64,000 bases of DNA from Torymus aiolomorphi (GCA_036365515.1 CM070874.1:162956797-163020796), one strand, 5' to 3'; counted from the stretch's first letter, positions 10,451 to 21,355 are shown. Numbers and translations: made by a program. Notes: generated from the letters alone by a model not told the origin.

Positions 10451-12069
10451 TGGATTGAAATATGTTCGGCTACCTAAGGTTTGTCTATTACTGCTGTTTA
10501 AGTACAGTGATCGTGGCTACTGTAAGTAGTGTGCTGGAAACATCAAAAAGTATGTTATTCATTTGATATTTGATTTATTTCAATTATAATTATTACAGTT
10601 TCAGATTTAATGTATACATTATAACTGTGAAAATGAATTTAATTGCAAAGTAATTTTCATTCAAGATACTATATGTTTTTGAGAGTGCAATAAATTATAT
10701 GAAGTATATGCTGTGGGTGATTAAACAAGTTTTGAGTCGAACACAATTGTACATTTAAATTCAATGTATATTGTAAAAGTAAAGCTAGCACAATATTTAC
10801 ATCGTATTTACATTGATATATAAGTTTGAAAATTAATAACAATTTAAAGTAGAAGTTACATCATAACAGTATTGTATAAAAAAATTAACTAATGGAATCT
10901 GTTTGAGTTTGACTGAATATGAAAGTGCAGAAGCGAGTCTGCACTGACAACTCGCATCTGAGTTTACGTATTATAATTCTATTGGCGTTAACTATTGGGT
11001 ATTAAAATCTGAGTGTAACTGCATGTGTAAAATCCAATGTTTAATTAGTACATTGAGTGCTGCAGTAAACTCTCACTAGAGATGACTAACCTTTTGAGTT
11101 TTGCCTGAAGTTGTAGTGTAACTGAGTTGTCCGTAGTTGAATTGAGTTTCACCAAACACTTTCCCCTTGGCTCACGTACAATGAGGCTGATGTGAAATAA
11201 AATGGCAAGCAAATGTAATTGATCTGCTACGTATGAGCGTAACCAATATTTAAATGCTCATGTAGCACCGGTGCCTACACATGGTTAGTAACATAACCTC
11301 ATGTGGAGTGAGTGTTGTTACCTTGCAGCAGATGCAATTGAATTAATCATTGATGCACTTGAGTTGATGTGTGAGCGATGGTGAGAAGTACAGATGAGAG
11401 TTTCCGAAGGTTAGATGAGTAGAGCCAGTGAATATGTTGAGTAGAGCCGATGAATTTTAGAAGAAGCAGATGCGGTGAGATGTTACCTCGTGGCGGGCTA
11501 ATTGTAGAGAGAGCGACCACCTGTCGACATCCGTCTTCTTCCTTTTTCCTATCACAGGGGCGCGAATCAAATTCGCACCTCTCTCAATTGCATATGGGAG
11601 AGCGAGCGAGACAGAAATATTGCGCTGCTGACTACCGAATCAGTATAGCGTCTCAGCTGTTCCGCTGAGGCGCCGCGAGGTGCTGCCGCGCAGTGGCGGC
11701 GCAGTGAGTCGAGCCTATCTGAGAGTAATCGCGGGAATTCAAACTCGTTGAATTCCCAAACAATATGAAAAAACAAAAAAGGATCTTAAGTTATTCTTTC
11801 AACTTTACAACAATGAAATAATAAAATTCAAAACAATTTACTATTTAATACATAAATTTTAATATAGTTTTTTAAATCTAGCTAGCCTTGTCATAAATAC
11901 TTATATTCCAAAAGAGCGACTTTTCATAAACAGTAACCACATATACTGGAGATTGAATTTTTATAAATATGCATTAGAAGAATTTACAAAGAAATCTTTA
12001 GCTTCATTTCTCCAACTTCCAACACGTACAAAACCTCTTTCTAATTGTTCAACGATATCGCTAGCGAAT
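10430..12069. repeat. Segmental repeat, copy C, split by an LTR-like repeat
   Basis: 10430-10673 matches copy A (GTTGGATTGAAATATGTTC..., AATTATAATTATTACAG, TTCAAGATACT), and the match resumes at 11763 (AAAAAACAAAAAAGGAT, AATACATAAATTTTAATATAG). The interval between them is the LTR-like insertion 10674-11762. Confidence 0.5.
10674..11762 (-). mobile_element. LTR-like repeat, short copy (probable solo LTR)
   Basis: On the minus strand it starts TGTTTGGGAATTC and ends CTCTCAAAAACA. It is the inverted relative of 842-2467. ATA at 10671-10673 and at 11763-11765 may be the target-site duplication. Uninterrupted segmental copy A shows that this is a discrete insertion. TGAGT words (CTCA on the other strand) are frequent at 11000-11460, as in the longer copy. 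Lack of any adjoining gag-pol argues for a solo LTR or a non-autonomous element. Confidence 0.5.
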
Positions 12070-12190
12070 CTGAAATACAAATTATTAATTAAGTAAAATC
12101 CCTTTCATTTGTAAGAAATTTCATTACATTTAAATTTTCAAGGTATTACCTATCAAATGAACTCGCTAGTGCAGCTGTTATGTAGGTTTT
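11905..12190 (-). pseudogene. Two coding-like exons joined by an 80-bp intron, family unknown
   Basis: On the minus strand an exon ends TTTGATAG before a GTAATACC donor (12142-12149), and the next begins at 12069 after TTTGTATTTCAG. The frame stays open across the junction (ALASSFDR, then FASDIVEQLERGF) and ends at a TAA within the segment homologous to copy B. I do not recognise it. The intron size suits an insect gene; the early stop and the repeated partial copies suggest a decayed host or element gene. Confidence 0.35.
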
Positions 12191-12399
12191 ATATGTAACA
12201 GTAATTAAAATGCTAAAAATGCTCCGCTATCCAATTAATATCATTTATCACTAAGTTACTGGTAAAGATGGCAAAGAGGAAACTTGAAGTAACATACTGT
12301 ACGTTCACAAAAAGCTAGTTTATAATATTGTAAAAAGATATAGATTTTTCCATTCAACAACAGCTTTTTGATTTTAAATCATTCTTAGCTTCTTATAAC

Positions 12400-12590
12400 G
12401 TCTTAGTAGCATGTGACGCATTTGGTTACCTTTCTGTAGTCAGTCACAAGAAATATCTGCATTAGCTACTTGACGCTTCAATGCAACACTTCCCCGCAAT
12501 GGAATGGGCCTCTGAACATATGAGGCAAGTTTGTCACTTAAATAATTGCCATTCAAATAGTTCTGATTACTATTTTTATTAAATCATCTG
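12400..12590 (-). other. Possible exon, family unknown
   Basis: After an acceptor-like GTTTGCTTCAG (about 12583-12593, minus strand), an in-phase stop is followed by an open stretch containing YLSDKLASYVQRPIPLRGSV, which ends at a TGA near 12450; a GTAACC lies close by. Composition looks coding, but no family is recognised and the exon borders are uncertain. Confidence 0.22.
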
Positions 12591-12944
12591 AAGCAAACAT
12601 CCAACAGTGTCAAGAATTTTTTTTACTCGAAACTGGTTAATAATTTTCAGAAAAGTTCTTGTGCATTTAGATTAATAAAAAAACCATTGTTTTTCCCTTG
12701 CAAAAATACCTTTAACTGGGTGAATGGTTCATAAATAAGAATAAACTGGAGTAAGCTAATTTCATCCAGAACTGAAGAACAAGTATGCAGAGGCATGGAA
12801 GAAGCAGCGGTAGGTCTGTAATCACATAACCTCGAAGAAATTCTTTTGAAGATCCCTTGTCGCAGCTAACCTCTTACCGGATCACTATTCTGGCTTACTC
12901 CAAATAGCCGTTGTCGGACAAGATAGTCTTCTGGGCATACTTAC

Positions 12945-13130
12945 ACCAGGAAGTAAAACATTGTCGTCGCCGGGAGTTGTGGGCCGTTCGATCACCACAA
13001 ACACTTTCACGCCGTACCGTAGTGTAGAAGAAAAATGTCCCTAGCACTATCGTGCAGGCTCGCGCCGCTCGCGCGCCGCGGGCGCGATCATGCGCATGCG
13101 CGGATACCGTTAGACCGACTAGCGATATCC
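12945..13130 (-). other. Candidate first exon under a CpG-rich block
   Basis: 13000-13110 is rich in CpG in an otherwise AT-rich region. On the minus strand an ATG at 12961-12959 begins MFYFL and, 17 bases in, meets a strong donor, GTAAGTAT (12937-12944). This could be the 5' exon of the gene whose exon-like pieces lie at 11905-12590. An overlapping 84-codon frame starting at 13149 has a signal-peptide-like start but reads through the donor, so I give it less weight. Confidence 0.25.
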
Positions 13131-13149
13131 AAAATAATAAAGTATTCAA

Positions 13150-13649
13150 TTATTTATTTATTATAGCGAGTTTATTACTTGCGCAATTATGTACGTGATC
13201 CGCAAAAAGCTGCAAACAATTAGCATCAATTAACAGTTTAAATGATGTTAATACATTCAGAATTAGTATTTTTCTCATTACTCGCTGCTTGAACATAAAT
13301 TATTTTTTTTTTTCGAAAAACGCAATAACCCACAATTTTTTTAAAGACAATTGCTAAACCTACTGACGAATACGCAATTATTCAGATTTTTATTTTACAG
13401 ATTAAGGAAAATTACTCGCCCACTTCACACCTAAGTGCTACCAGAGCAAAAGTTAACGGGTGAGAGAGATTACAAAGAAAAGAAAATGGAGGTATAGTCA
13501 GTACGCAGAGAGTTGTGACATTTTTTAGATGTGGTAGCAAAATTAATGTTTTCGAAAAATGAGCGCGGCTTACGGTCTAAAATCACAGAAAAAAGGTTGA
13601 CTTAAGCTTGATTACTAACGGAACGTATTTACATGACACATTTACATGA
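13150..13649. other. No gene seen
   Basis: AT-rich spacer that may include the 3' untranslated part or LTR of the minus-strand gypsy element to its right. I could not delimit an LTR. Confidence 0.45.
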
Positions 13650-13996
13650 GGTCGCGTAGTGCGGTATGGAGTGATGACACGAGTTTGGCTACTGCATCCC
13701 CTCGCAAGGTGAGCAAATCCTCTACGCAAAACGAGTCTGCTCGGTTCTTTTTGTTTCGTCTGAGAATGTTCGGAACGAACTTTACTGGCTTCGGTTTGGG
13801 CGAAGGAGGTTGGGTGGAAGGGACGGCCTAAGTTGTGTGTCCGTTAGTGGAAGGAGTGAGGTGTGGGTGGCCTAACTGGCGTTGGTGGCTGCGCAGACTT
13901 GAAAATGCCAGTGGGTTTTGGGGGACCATGTATGGGAATAGGAGCAGGAGGAGTGATCGGTTCAGGAACGTCGTCCTTGGCGCCGTCAGGGTCCTC

Positions 13997-14245
13997 TTAC
14001 AGCAAGAAGGTGGGCTTTAAGCGTTCGATGCTTACCGTTTTGGTGTTGCCGTTGACGTCAATAATGAAGGTGTGATTCTCTTTGTTTCGCGAGATCACCT
14101 TGTGTGGGCCAGTGTATGGTCGTGTTAAAGCCGATCTGATAGGCTTTTCTTGCATCCAGACGTGCGAGCAAGTGTCTAAGCCTTGGTGTAGGAATGGCTT
14201 CATTGCTGACTTGTGGCTGACTGGAACCGGTCTTAGTTGTTGCAT
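13997..14245 (-). pseudogene. Gypsy integrase C-terminal tail
   Basis: 82 codons with HVWMQ, RPYTGPHKVISR and VSIERLKP, the GPY/F-type module that follows the integrase core in many gypsy elements. It is out of frame with the integrase ORF, separated by a stop near 14273, so the polyprotein is broken. Proline-rich coding sequence appears to continue in shifted frames to about 13650. Confidence 0.65.
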
Positions 14246-14272
14246 GAAATCTCTGAATTCATTATAGAATGT

Positions 14273-15766
14273 TCAAACATCAGGCTCTTCGTTGTCGAAG
14301 GGTGAGAAATCGTCTAGGATTCTTATTGGTTTGCCAAAGACCAAGTCCGCTGGGCTGGCGTCTGTGTCCAGGCGTATGCGTGTGCGAAGACCAAGCATCA
14401 CTGTGGGGAGTAGGCGAGCCCAATCCTGGTTGTTACCGGGGCACATGAGAGCCGTTTTGATGTCTCGATGGAGGCGTTCCACCATGCCGTTGGAAGCAGG
14501 GTGATAGGCTGAGGTTCTAAGTCTGTTGATGCCCAGAATAGATAAGAGTTCTTTAAATAATCTGAATTCGAACTGCGCATCTTGATCGGTAGTGATCGTC
14601 ATTGGTGCGCCGTAGCGGCAGATCCAGTTATTGTAAAATGCACGAGCTACTGTAGGAGCTGTGGTGTCTGAGATGGGGCACGCCTCAGGCCACCTCGAGT
14701 AGCGGTTGAGGATGGTGAGGACGTGGGTAAAACCTTGGCTGTTGGCAAACGGTCCAACGAGGTCCAGTTGTATATGGTCGAATCTCGCATCCGGAGTGAC
14801 GATGTGCTTGGGCAAAAATTTGTTGTGCCTTGTGACCTTGGATTGTTGACAAATAGCGCACATTTTGCACCAGGCAGCGATGTCGCGGCTCATGTTCGGC
14901 CAGACGTATTGTTGGTGAATGAGACGAATTGAGACTTTTGCTCCAGGGTGTGAAAGTGAGTGGAAGCTATCGAAAACTATTCTGCGCAATTTTCCTGGCA
15001 CATAGGGCCGTATGGAGTCTTGGTAGAAGTCGCAGTAGAAAGGTATGTGATCAGGGCTCCATGTAAGCCTGCGGAGCTTGAGAGGGTGATCTAGGGTATT
15101 TAAGATATCTTTGAGCTGTTCATCGTTTGTTTGTTCTTGACTCAGCTGTGACGGGTCGAAAAACGTCGGGAGTCTGAAAGCATTGATGTTTGCAAGAATC
15201 TTTCTGACTTGATGGTCAGCTAGCAATTCCGGATCACTCCAGTCGAAGAGTGTAGGCGAAGTGAAAGTGTTGATTCTGGATAGAGCATCCGCAACATCAT
15301 TCTCTTCACCTGGGATATAGCAGATCTCCGTGTTGAACTGAGCGATGTAGGATAGTCTGCATGAGCGAATGGCTGGCATTTTGTCCGAATTTTGCTGCAG
15401 AGCATAGACTAGCGGTTTATGATCCGTGTATATCTTGAATTCTGTGCCTTCAAAATAATAATAGAAGTGGCGAATCGCCTCATAGATGGCTGTGAGGTCT
15501 CTGTCATAGGTCGAGTACTTCTTTTGCGCACGTGAGAAGAGTTGCGGAAAGAATCCCAATGGTTCCCAGAGATCGCCGGAGCGTTGCTCGAGGGCTGCTC
15601 CCATTTTGGTACCAGAGGCGTCTGCCTTGAGGCGCAACTCTGCAGTTTCTTTTGGGAAAGCGAAGAACGTGAGATTGGCAATGTCATCCTTGCACTTCTG
15701 AAAAGCAATCTTGGCTTTTTCGGTCCAGGGGACTGGACCTAAGAACTTTGTCCTTCCTCTTGGCAC
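14273..15766 (-). CDS. pol: Gypsy RNase H-integrase polyprotein part
   Basis: 497 codons. RNase H: ADASGTKMGAAL near residue 50, a TYDRDLTAIYEAIRHF helix near 85, and YTDHKPLVYAL near 113. Then the zinc-binding HHCC region (H...H...C.MC.IC.Q, about 262-310), and an integrase core with DLVGPF (about 337), TTDQDAQFE (about 398) and the glutamate in SNGMVERLHRD (about 433). These are the expected D, D, E positions. It should work as the C-terminal half of the polyprotein that degrades the RNA template and integrates cDNA. The frame is open but detached from RT by frameshifts at 15767-15997, so this copy is probably dead. Confidence 0.85.
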   Translation of the reverse strand: MPRGRTKFLGPVPWTEKAKIAFQKCKDDIANLTFFAFPKETAELRLKADASGTKMGAALEQRSGDLWEPLGFFPQLFSRAQKKYSTYDRDLTAIYEAIRHFYYYFEGTEFKIYTDHKPLVYALQQNSDKMPAIRSCRLSYIAQFNTEICYIPGEENDVADALSRINTFTSPTLFDWSDPELLADHQVRKILANINAFRLPTFFDPSQLSQEQTNDEQLKDILNTLDHPLKLRRLTWSPDHIPFYCDFYQDSIRPYVPGKLRRIVFDSFHSLSHPGAKVSIRLIHQQYVWPNMSRDIAAWCKMCAICQQSKVTRHNKFLPKHIVTPDARFDHIQLDLVGPFANSQGFTHVLTILNRYSRWPEACPISDTTAPTVARAFYNNWICRYGAPMTITTDQDAQFEFRLFKELLSILGINRLRTSAYHPASNGMVERLHRDIKTALMCPGNNQDWARLLPTVMLGLRTRIRLDTDASPADLVFGKPIRILDDFSPFDNEEPDV

Positions 15767-15997
15767 CTTTCAAGAACTCGTTGAGAAGACGCTGCGTGTT
15801 AGCTGCGTTAGTTAGCAGATGCCTGTAGCTGTTCACAATAAAATGATTTGATAAAATAGATTCTTAAATCTACGTAATTCTTGTATGGTCTGTGGTGGAG
15901 GAAATTCTTGAATTGCCTTGACCTTTTCTGGGTTTGGCTTGAAGCCGTTTGCAGTGATGAGGTGGCCCAGGAAGACCAGTTCTGAGACGCTGAATTT

Positions 15998-16435
15998 TCA
16001 TTTTTCCACGTTGACCTGCATGTCGTACTCGTTGAGGCGCAACATCACTAAATCTAGGTGGTGCTTGTGTTCTTCTTCTGAAGTGGAAGCGATCAGAATG
16101 TCGTCTAAATAGACGAAGACGAAGTGTAGGTCACTTAGTGCTGAATTGATGTAACGCTGAAATGTCTGCGAAGCGTTGCGAAATCCAAATGTCATGACTG
16201 GAAATTCGTAGAGTCTGAAAAGCGTGATGACAGCGGTCTTGGGCACGTCCTCGGGCGCTATCGGTATCTGGTGATAGGCTTGATGTAAATCCAGAGCTGA
16301 GAAGATGTTCTTACCATGAAGCAAGGTCATGCAATCATGCATGTGCGGAATTGGGTAGCGGTCTGGAACTGTGACCGTGTTTAATTTGCGGTAGTCACCG
16401 CAAGGACGCCAATCGCCATTCGTCTTAGGTTCCAT
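15998..16435 (-). pseudogene. pol: Gypsy reverse transcriptase part
   Basis: 145 codons: [36 protein letters not shown] (first catalytic Asp) and [11 protein letters not shown] (the two catalytic Asp), then the HLDLVMLRL helix. The upstream fingers appear in another frame up to about 16620, where the element is truncated. The thumb and connection towards RNase H are broken at 15998-15767. Confidence 0.8.
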
Positions 16436-16640
16436 GTTTAATGGGCTAGGACTGTTGGAAGGACGACATATGCCCAGCTCGCACCATTTGCGAAATTCAG
16501 CTTTTGCTGCCTTTAGCTTCGCGGGTGAGAGGCGGCGAGCGCTCTGCGAGACTGGTGGTCCTCTTGTAAGTATGTGGTGAAAGACTTCCCGCTTCTTGAC
16601 AGCTCGGAACTGAGCTGGTTTTTAGTTAATAAAATTATAT

Positions 16641-18000
16641 GTATTTATAGTATTTCTAAAGATATAGAAATTTTAAATATAAGTTGGCTAGAAATAGAGG
16701 AGATAGTAATATATTATGAAACATTTTCATAATACAAACATAAAGGTAATAATATGTTTAAATAATATTGAATACGTAAAAATTGAAGATAGAGATAGAA
16801 TTTTCGATGTATATCCTCTCAACAAACACTACATCTCTTCTACGATAGCAGGACACTCAGGTGTAACTAGAACTTACAATAGACTTAAGGAAAAATATTT
16901 TTCGGAAAATTTAAAATCAGACATTCAAAATAGAATTAAAAAGTATAAGATTGTCATCGAAACAAATTAAACCGTAGAAAAACTAAACTGTATGACCCAT
17001 GGTCATAACAGATACACCAATAAAATCATTTGATAAAATTGCTATAGTAGGGTCATTTAATGTCAGAAAAAATAGTAATAAATACATTTTATCTATTCAA
17101 GATCAACTCTTGAAAATCATAGTTTTGACATGATTGAAAGATCAAACGGCAGAATCAGTTTCGGACGCGTTTATAAAAAAATTTATAGTTGTTTTTGGAT
17201 CACCTAAGATTGTACTAATAGATAGAGGAACCAATTTTACAAGTAAAATAATGAAACAAATAGTAAACTCGCTTTCTCACCTCAATCAAATAGTTCATTA
17301 GAAAGAGCCCCTCATCCATTATACAAGTATTTGAACTCTTAGATTTTGCACAGTTTCATTATAATACAAGTATACATACCAGTTATAAATACACCACATG
17401 AATTTGTTTTTGCTATCCTGCTAGAACTCTATCTAACCAACCAATAAAAAATCAGAAATGTTACCCACGTTTAATGGATATCTCGAAAAGCTAGTACAAA
17501 ATATGAGAGAAAGTGCCTCTATAGCAAGAGAAAATCTAATTATTTCAAAACAAAGATACAAAGATTTCCTCCAAAGGAGACAAGATGTGGCTAATAAAAG
17601 AACTAAGACTAGAAAAGCTTGGAAAAGATCACTATCAAGGCCCTTTTGACATTTTAAAGGTTAACGGAAATAATAGCATTATTATAGATTACAAGGGAAA
17701 AGCAAAAATGGGTCTGAAGTTTACAACGTTGTAGTGCAACAAAATAAAAAAGTATTTGATTTTCATTCAAGTTTATATAATAACTAATATTAATTTTCCG
17801 TGTAGATTTATTGTTTTATAGTATCAAATAACTTTACAACAAAAATTTAGATCAAATTTCCATTGCTTAATAACATTAATTAATTGTAAAAAATTATTTC
17901 GTTGCATTCCAACGATGCAAACTTCAGACCCAGAAGCAAAAACAGTAAATGAAAACAAATTGAGTCTTGTTAAAATGCAAAAATAATTAAAATAATTTCT
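16641..18000 (+). pseudogene. Decayed gypsy/errantivirus-like pol
   Basis: Pieces in plus-strand frames: an integrase zinc region (HYISSTIAGHSGVTRTY..., 16716-16970), a core fragment with GSPKIVLIDRGTNFTS (17200-17245), and a tail with SIARENLIISKQRYKDF (17458-17649) followed by a YQGPF-like stretch near 17635. Order and spacing fit a gypsy integrase. Many stops and deletions, AT-rich. The left edge abuts the truncated minus-strand gypsy near 16640. Confidence 0.6.
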
Positions 18001-18009
18001 TTTTACAGG
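18001..18009 (+). promoter_or_regulatory. Candidate splice acceptor before envelope-like start
   Basis: A T-rich tract ending TTTTTACAG lies 12 bases before the ATG at 18021. Retroviral and errantiviral env genes are expressed from spliced RNA, so the position is meaningful, though the match is only a short consensus. Confidence 0.35.
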
Positions 18010-18020
18010 AAAAAGACAAT

Positions 18021-18191
18021 ATGTATTTCTCAATTCTTATATTTCTAACATTTTTTAAAATAAATCAAGGATTGATTGGATTCAATTGCGGCTCAACCAA
18101 TCCAGCTGTAGCTACACACTCTCTGGTAGATACAGGAGAATGCGATATCCACGAAGAAATTTGTGATGTTGTAAAATGTGCCTGCCTTTAA
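18021..18191 (+). pseudogene. Envelope-like glycoprotein start, truncated
   Basis: 56 codons: a hydrophobic leader (MYFSILIFLTFF) followed by a Cys-containing extracellular-type segment with FNCGS, SLVDTGECD and closely spaced later cysteines, then a stop. It sits where env is expected, after a decayed integrase and a splice acceptor. The pattern resembles N-termini of envelope-like glycoproteins found in some insect retroelements and related RNA viruses; I cannot name the family. Homology ends at about 18180 where unrelated sequence begins, so it is a remnant only. Confidence 0.4.
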
Positions 18192-19506
18192 TTCCGTAGC
18201 AATACCGTAAAATAATCCGCGTGAAGGTAAGGAAAAGGTAGAGTGTGGGTGATGAGTAAGTAGACCAAGACAGAGTAGACCAAGACGTCCGAGATCGACA
18301 AACAGATAAGTATGGTTACTACATACTAAGCATGTAAATGTTTTGTGTTCATGAACGAGCCCGGGAGAGATAGAGATAGAGAGAGAGCGACATTCGGTAA
18401 GTGATCCTTGCATGAATTTGTATAAGCGAGACAGCGTGAACGAGAGCGTATGCACAGAGTACTGCGCGTAGTTGGTGATGGCGCCACTGCGCGACGAGGC
18501 TTGAGCAGCCGTCCGGCCGATATACAGTGTACGGCGTCAGGCTCGCGCACTTCCCCTATAGGTGAGACTAGGGCGGCCATTTTCGGCGCGAGAAAGCGAT
18601 CATTCTCGAGTAAAGAGCCTTTCGGTGCGGATCGATAGTGGAGATTTTGTTGTTGCGTTAGAAAGAGCCATCGCGAGAATCGTGACGAGGAGAAGTTTTG
18701 TACAGAACTGTGCGTCGTGAGCATTTGAGGGCGTAATTAGAGAGAAACTGTGATAGTACAATATTAGTGTGTACAAACTGAGTGATAGAGCGTTCGCTTT
18801 TGGGTGAGTCGCGAAGAGTTTGTGCTAGTGCGACTGTAAGCAACGTGTACGAGTTGAGCGGCGACGGGGTGTGCACGAGAGGAGGCAACAGTACTTCGGT
18901 CGAGCGGTGACGAGGAGGGTTCGACCTGCAGGGAGTCTTCGCTCAGATAGAGCGGCTGTCGAGGCCAAATGGCGACGAGAGGAAGGAGGTGAGCAGTAGA
19001 CGAGGAGAGAAATCGCGTCGAGTGCGAGTGCGAGAAATCGCCGCAATATACATATTTTTATCGAAGATTTAAGTCGCGCGTTGGGTTTGTGCGGCCATTG
19101 TTTTAAGATAGCCATCGAGTTTTGCGTCTTGCGAGAGCGCATTCCGCCGATTCGCGGAATCAGAGAGGAAGAGAGAGAAAGCATCAACGCTAGTATAATA
19201 ACAAAATCTCGGCGATATAGAGTGACGCGATTGTTCGTAGCGACGTTGCCGATAACCGATTTTAGAGATTTTTTTTATTACATATCGAGTACAATTGAGA
19301 ATAATAGAGTACATGAAATACCTGGTCTCAAGTGGTAAAAATTAAATTAGCAGCGGTAAATTTTAAATAAATATTGAAATAATTGTTTGGAAATTTCTAA
19401 TTATTTGTTTATTTGTTAATTATAATTCTTTCTTTTCCACGTAAGTGATAATTTTGATACCAGATACGTCATAAATAGACTAAAAAGCATCGCATACGTA
19501 AAACGT
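18192..19506 (+). other. GA-rich leader or LTR region of the outer gypsy element
   Basis: GC- and GA-rich DNA without a convincing ORF directly upstream of the outer gypsy ORF1 (19507). Its position fits 5' LTR plus leader. I could not find the TG...CA edges, and no second copy exists in the window because the element is 3'-truncated. AT content rises again from about 19330. Confidence 0.4.
19441..19446 (+). promoter_or_regulatory. Candidate splice donor in gypsy leader
   Basis: CAC|GTAAGT lies 66 bases upstream of ORF1. Together with the acceptor at 36058-36059, which lies beyond integrase in the same element, it could make a spliced subgenomic RNA. Confidence 0.35.
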
Positions 19507-19908
19507 ATGCTTCTATTTGGCAAAATGGGTAACCACGTCGAAATAACGCAAGTCCTTGCAACGCGTATGGGTCAGCATTGGAAGAGGAAAGTGAGTCAAC
19601 TGCAACCTGCGGAGGTTATAGCCGAGCTAGAGGAGCATCAGGCCAACACGCGGGACACAGTTAAAGCTTTGAGAGAAAGACTGCTCAGAGCTATTTTGAG
19701 GGCGGAAGAACCGCAGTTCGGTGTGCCCTGGTACGAGTGTGATCGACGGGGATCGAGATCACTCGACAGTATAGTTGGTATCGGCAACGAATCGGATGCA
19801 GCAGTCAGAAATGGCTTATCGAGAAATCGAGACGACTCGATGGAAGATAGAGAGTATGTGCCCGAAGATAGTGATAAGAGAAACACCGTGCAAGAAGATT
19901 CGCGAGAA

Positions 19909-19939
<31 letters not shown>

Positions 19940-20292
19940 CTAAAGAATACGTTAACTTGACTGAGCCGGAAGCTGGCCCTCGGGTGACTTTCAGCGCAGT
20001 AATTCACCAGCGGAAGGTGTTGCCGACAGTGACGGCGACAACGACGACAATATTCACCGTGGTGGCGAGCCGTCTAAGGGCGACGGGCACCCCGGCGGAA
20101 AGGGACCAGTCTGCGGTAAGAACAACATCGACGGAGAATCAGAGGTCCCGTATGGCGACAACCTTCGATCAGCAGAGGTTCGCCGTTCCGATGTCATCGA
20201 CTTATTATTCGGCTCCGCATTATGGAGATTTGTCAGTACATGAGAAGCCGTATTTCAGTGAATCATCCGGCGTAGAGGCGCAGGGCAACTAG
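19507..20292 (+). CDS. Outer gypsy ORF1: SAP-like N-terminal gag part
   Basis: 261 codons. Residues about 35-70 (LQPAEVIAELEEHQANTRDT... ALRERLL) have the helix-turn-helix spacing of a SAP-type nucleic-acid-binding motif. A charged middle contains an Arg/Glu dipeptide run encoded by a GA repeat (19915-19940); the C-terminal part is low complexity. It lies ahead of the gag matrix/capsid part at 20852, as the polyglutamine ORF lies ahead of gag in the inner element. The start could also be the second Met (MGNHVEITQ). The stretch 20293-20851 is coding-like but full of stops, so ORF1 may once have joined gag. Confidence 0.55.
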
Positions 20293-20851
20293 CACCCTGC
20301 ACCCCTGGCACGTAATAGAGTATAGTCGATGCGGCCGACAGCCAAACCGCGAGCAAGTAGACGGTTCACGCCGGCGCAGAATGCGGAGCAATTACAGTGG
20401 AAAACCAATGCATGAGTGTACGGTCAAACTGACGGTAGGCGTACCGACTGGAGTGACCTCGAGCGACAAGAGAGTCAAACGACGTTCGCATCGCGGGAGA
20501 ATTTGACGCACGGACGGTTCGCGCTATATAGAGACTCTGCGTGATAGCGAGTGGAGTCGGATACGGAGAAAGAGTTCTACCGCCTAGACCGACAAAGAGA
20601 AATAGAGAAAATAGAGGTAGAGACGAGCAAAGAGATATCACCTCTGATTTTGAGCAGCGGCGGTAAAAGAAAAATAAAAAGAACAGGAGATAGAGCAACC
20701 GCTTGTTTTGCGATCGCAGACGCTGGCGAATGTCGATTCAGAGGACGATTGGTTTCCGAATATGGCCTCTAGGCGGCCTAATAGAGAACGCGGTGGACTA
20801 CAGGAGCTACGTACCAGATGGAAGAGGTAATCTGGAAGTAAAAACTCTGCA

Positions 20852-21148
20852 ATGAAGCCGCTCAAAGGCGTGGGCACACGCTTAGAGGGACAGAGCAAGG
20901 AGGATCCTGAAGCGTTTTTGGAGCGCTTAGAAGTCTGCATTAGAGGCGCAGATGAGACAGATGAAGAAATTCTCTGCGCTATGCCATGTGTGTTAGGGGA
21001 TAGATCATTTATCTGGTTTAACACAATTAGACCCTACATACACACCGGGGAAGAATTCAAACGAAGGATCCGCCAACAATACGTAATACAGTATAGTAGA
21101 GCGGACCTCATTGACGATCTGAATAGAAGGACACAGGTGAAGGGATAG
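20852..21148 (+). pseudogene. gag: Outer gypsy gag (capsid-like part)
   Basis: 98 codons with DPEAFLERLEVCIRGADETD, SFIWFNTIRPYI and FKRRIRQQY, the pattern of the retrotransposon gag domain (also seen at residues about 140-290 of the inner element's gag). Coding similarity continues after the stop at 21146-21148 (KVPPTERELMETANRNLLPEYR near 21200) to about 21300, so the frame is broken. Role: particle formation and RNA packaging. Confidence 0.65.
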
Positions 21149-21355
21149 AGAATTGCGCCGTTTATTATCAGTTTGCGGTATATCGTCACGCGGTTTAAGG
21201 TACCACCGACAGAGCGCGAGCTGATGGAGACGGCTAATCGCAACTTACTTCCGGAGTATAGAAGAGCGATGGTAGTTAAAGTAATCGTGTTACTAGACGA
21301 CATCGAGAAGTACGGCCAATGCTGAGAGCGGCAAAAGGAACTGAACGCACGCTAC

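Larger units (their letters stand above)
13650..16640 (-). mobile_element. Ty3/gypsy retrotransposon, 5'-truncated, minus strand
   Basis: A pol region in the order RT (16435-15998), RNase H and integrase (15766-14273), then an integrase C-terminal tail (14245-13997), running on in shifted frames to about 13650. The order RT-RNase H-IN and the TDHKP RNase H motif define Ty3/gypsy. No gag, protease or flanking LTR was found; homology stops abruptly near 16640, where AT-rich sequence of another element begins. YLDDILIAS and the PYTGPHKVISR tail remind me of the CsRn1/Kabuki group; that assignment is from memory. Confidence 0.8.

Noticed and set aside
842..11762. A single 11-kb transposon bounded by long terminal inverted repeats
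   Set aside because: The right copy is a discrete insertion within segmental copy C, with matching flanks resuming on both sides and a possible ATA duplication, so the two are independent insertions.
13646..14075. Plus-strand Gly/Arg-rich frames
   Set aside because: Antisense to the gypsy integrase tail and its proline-rich continuation.
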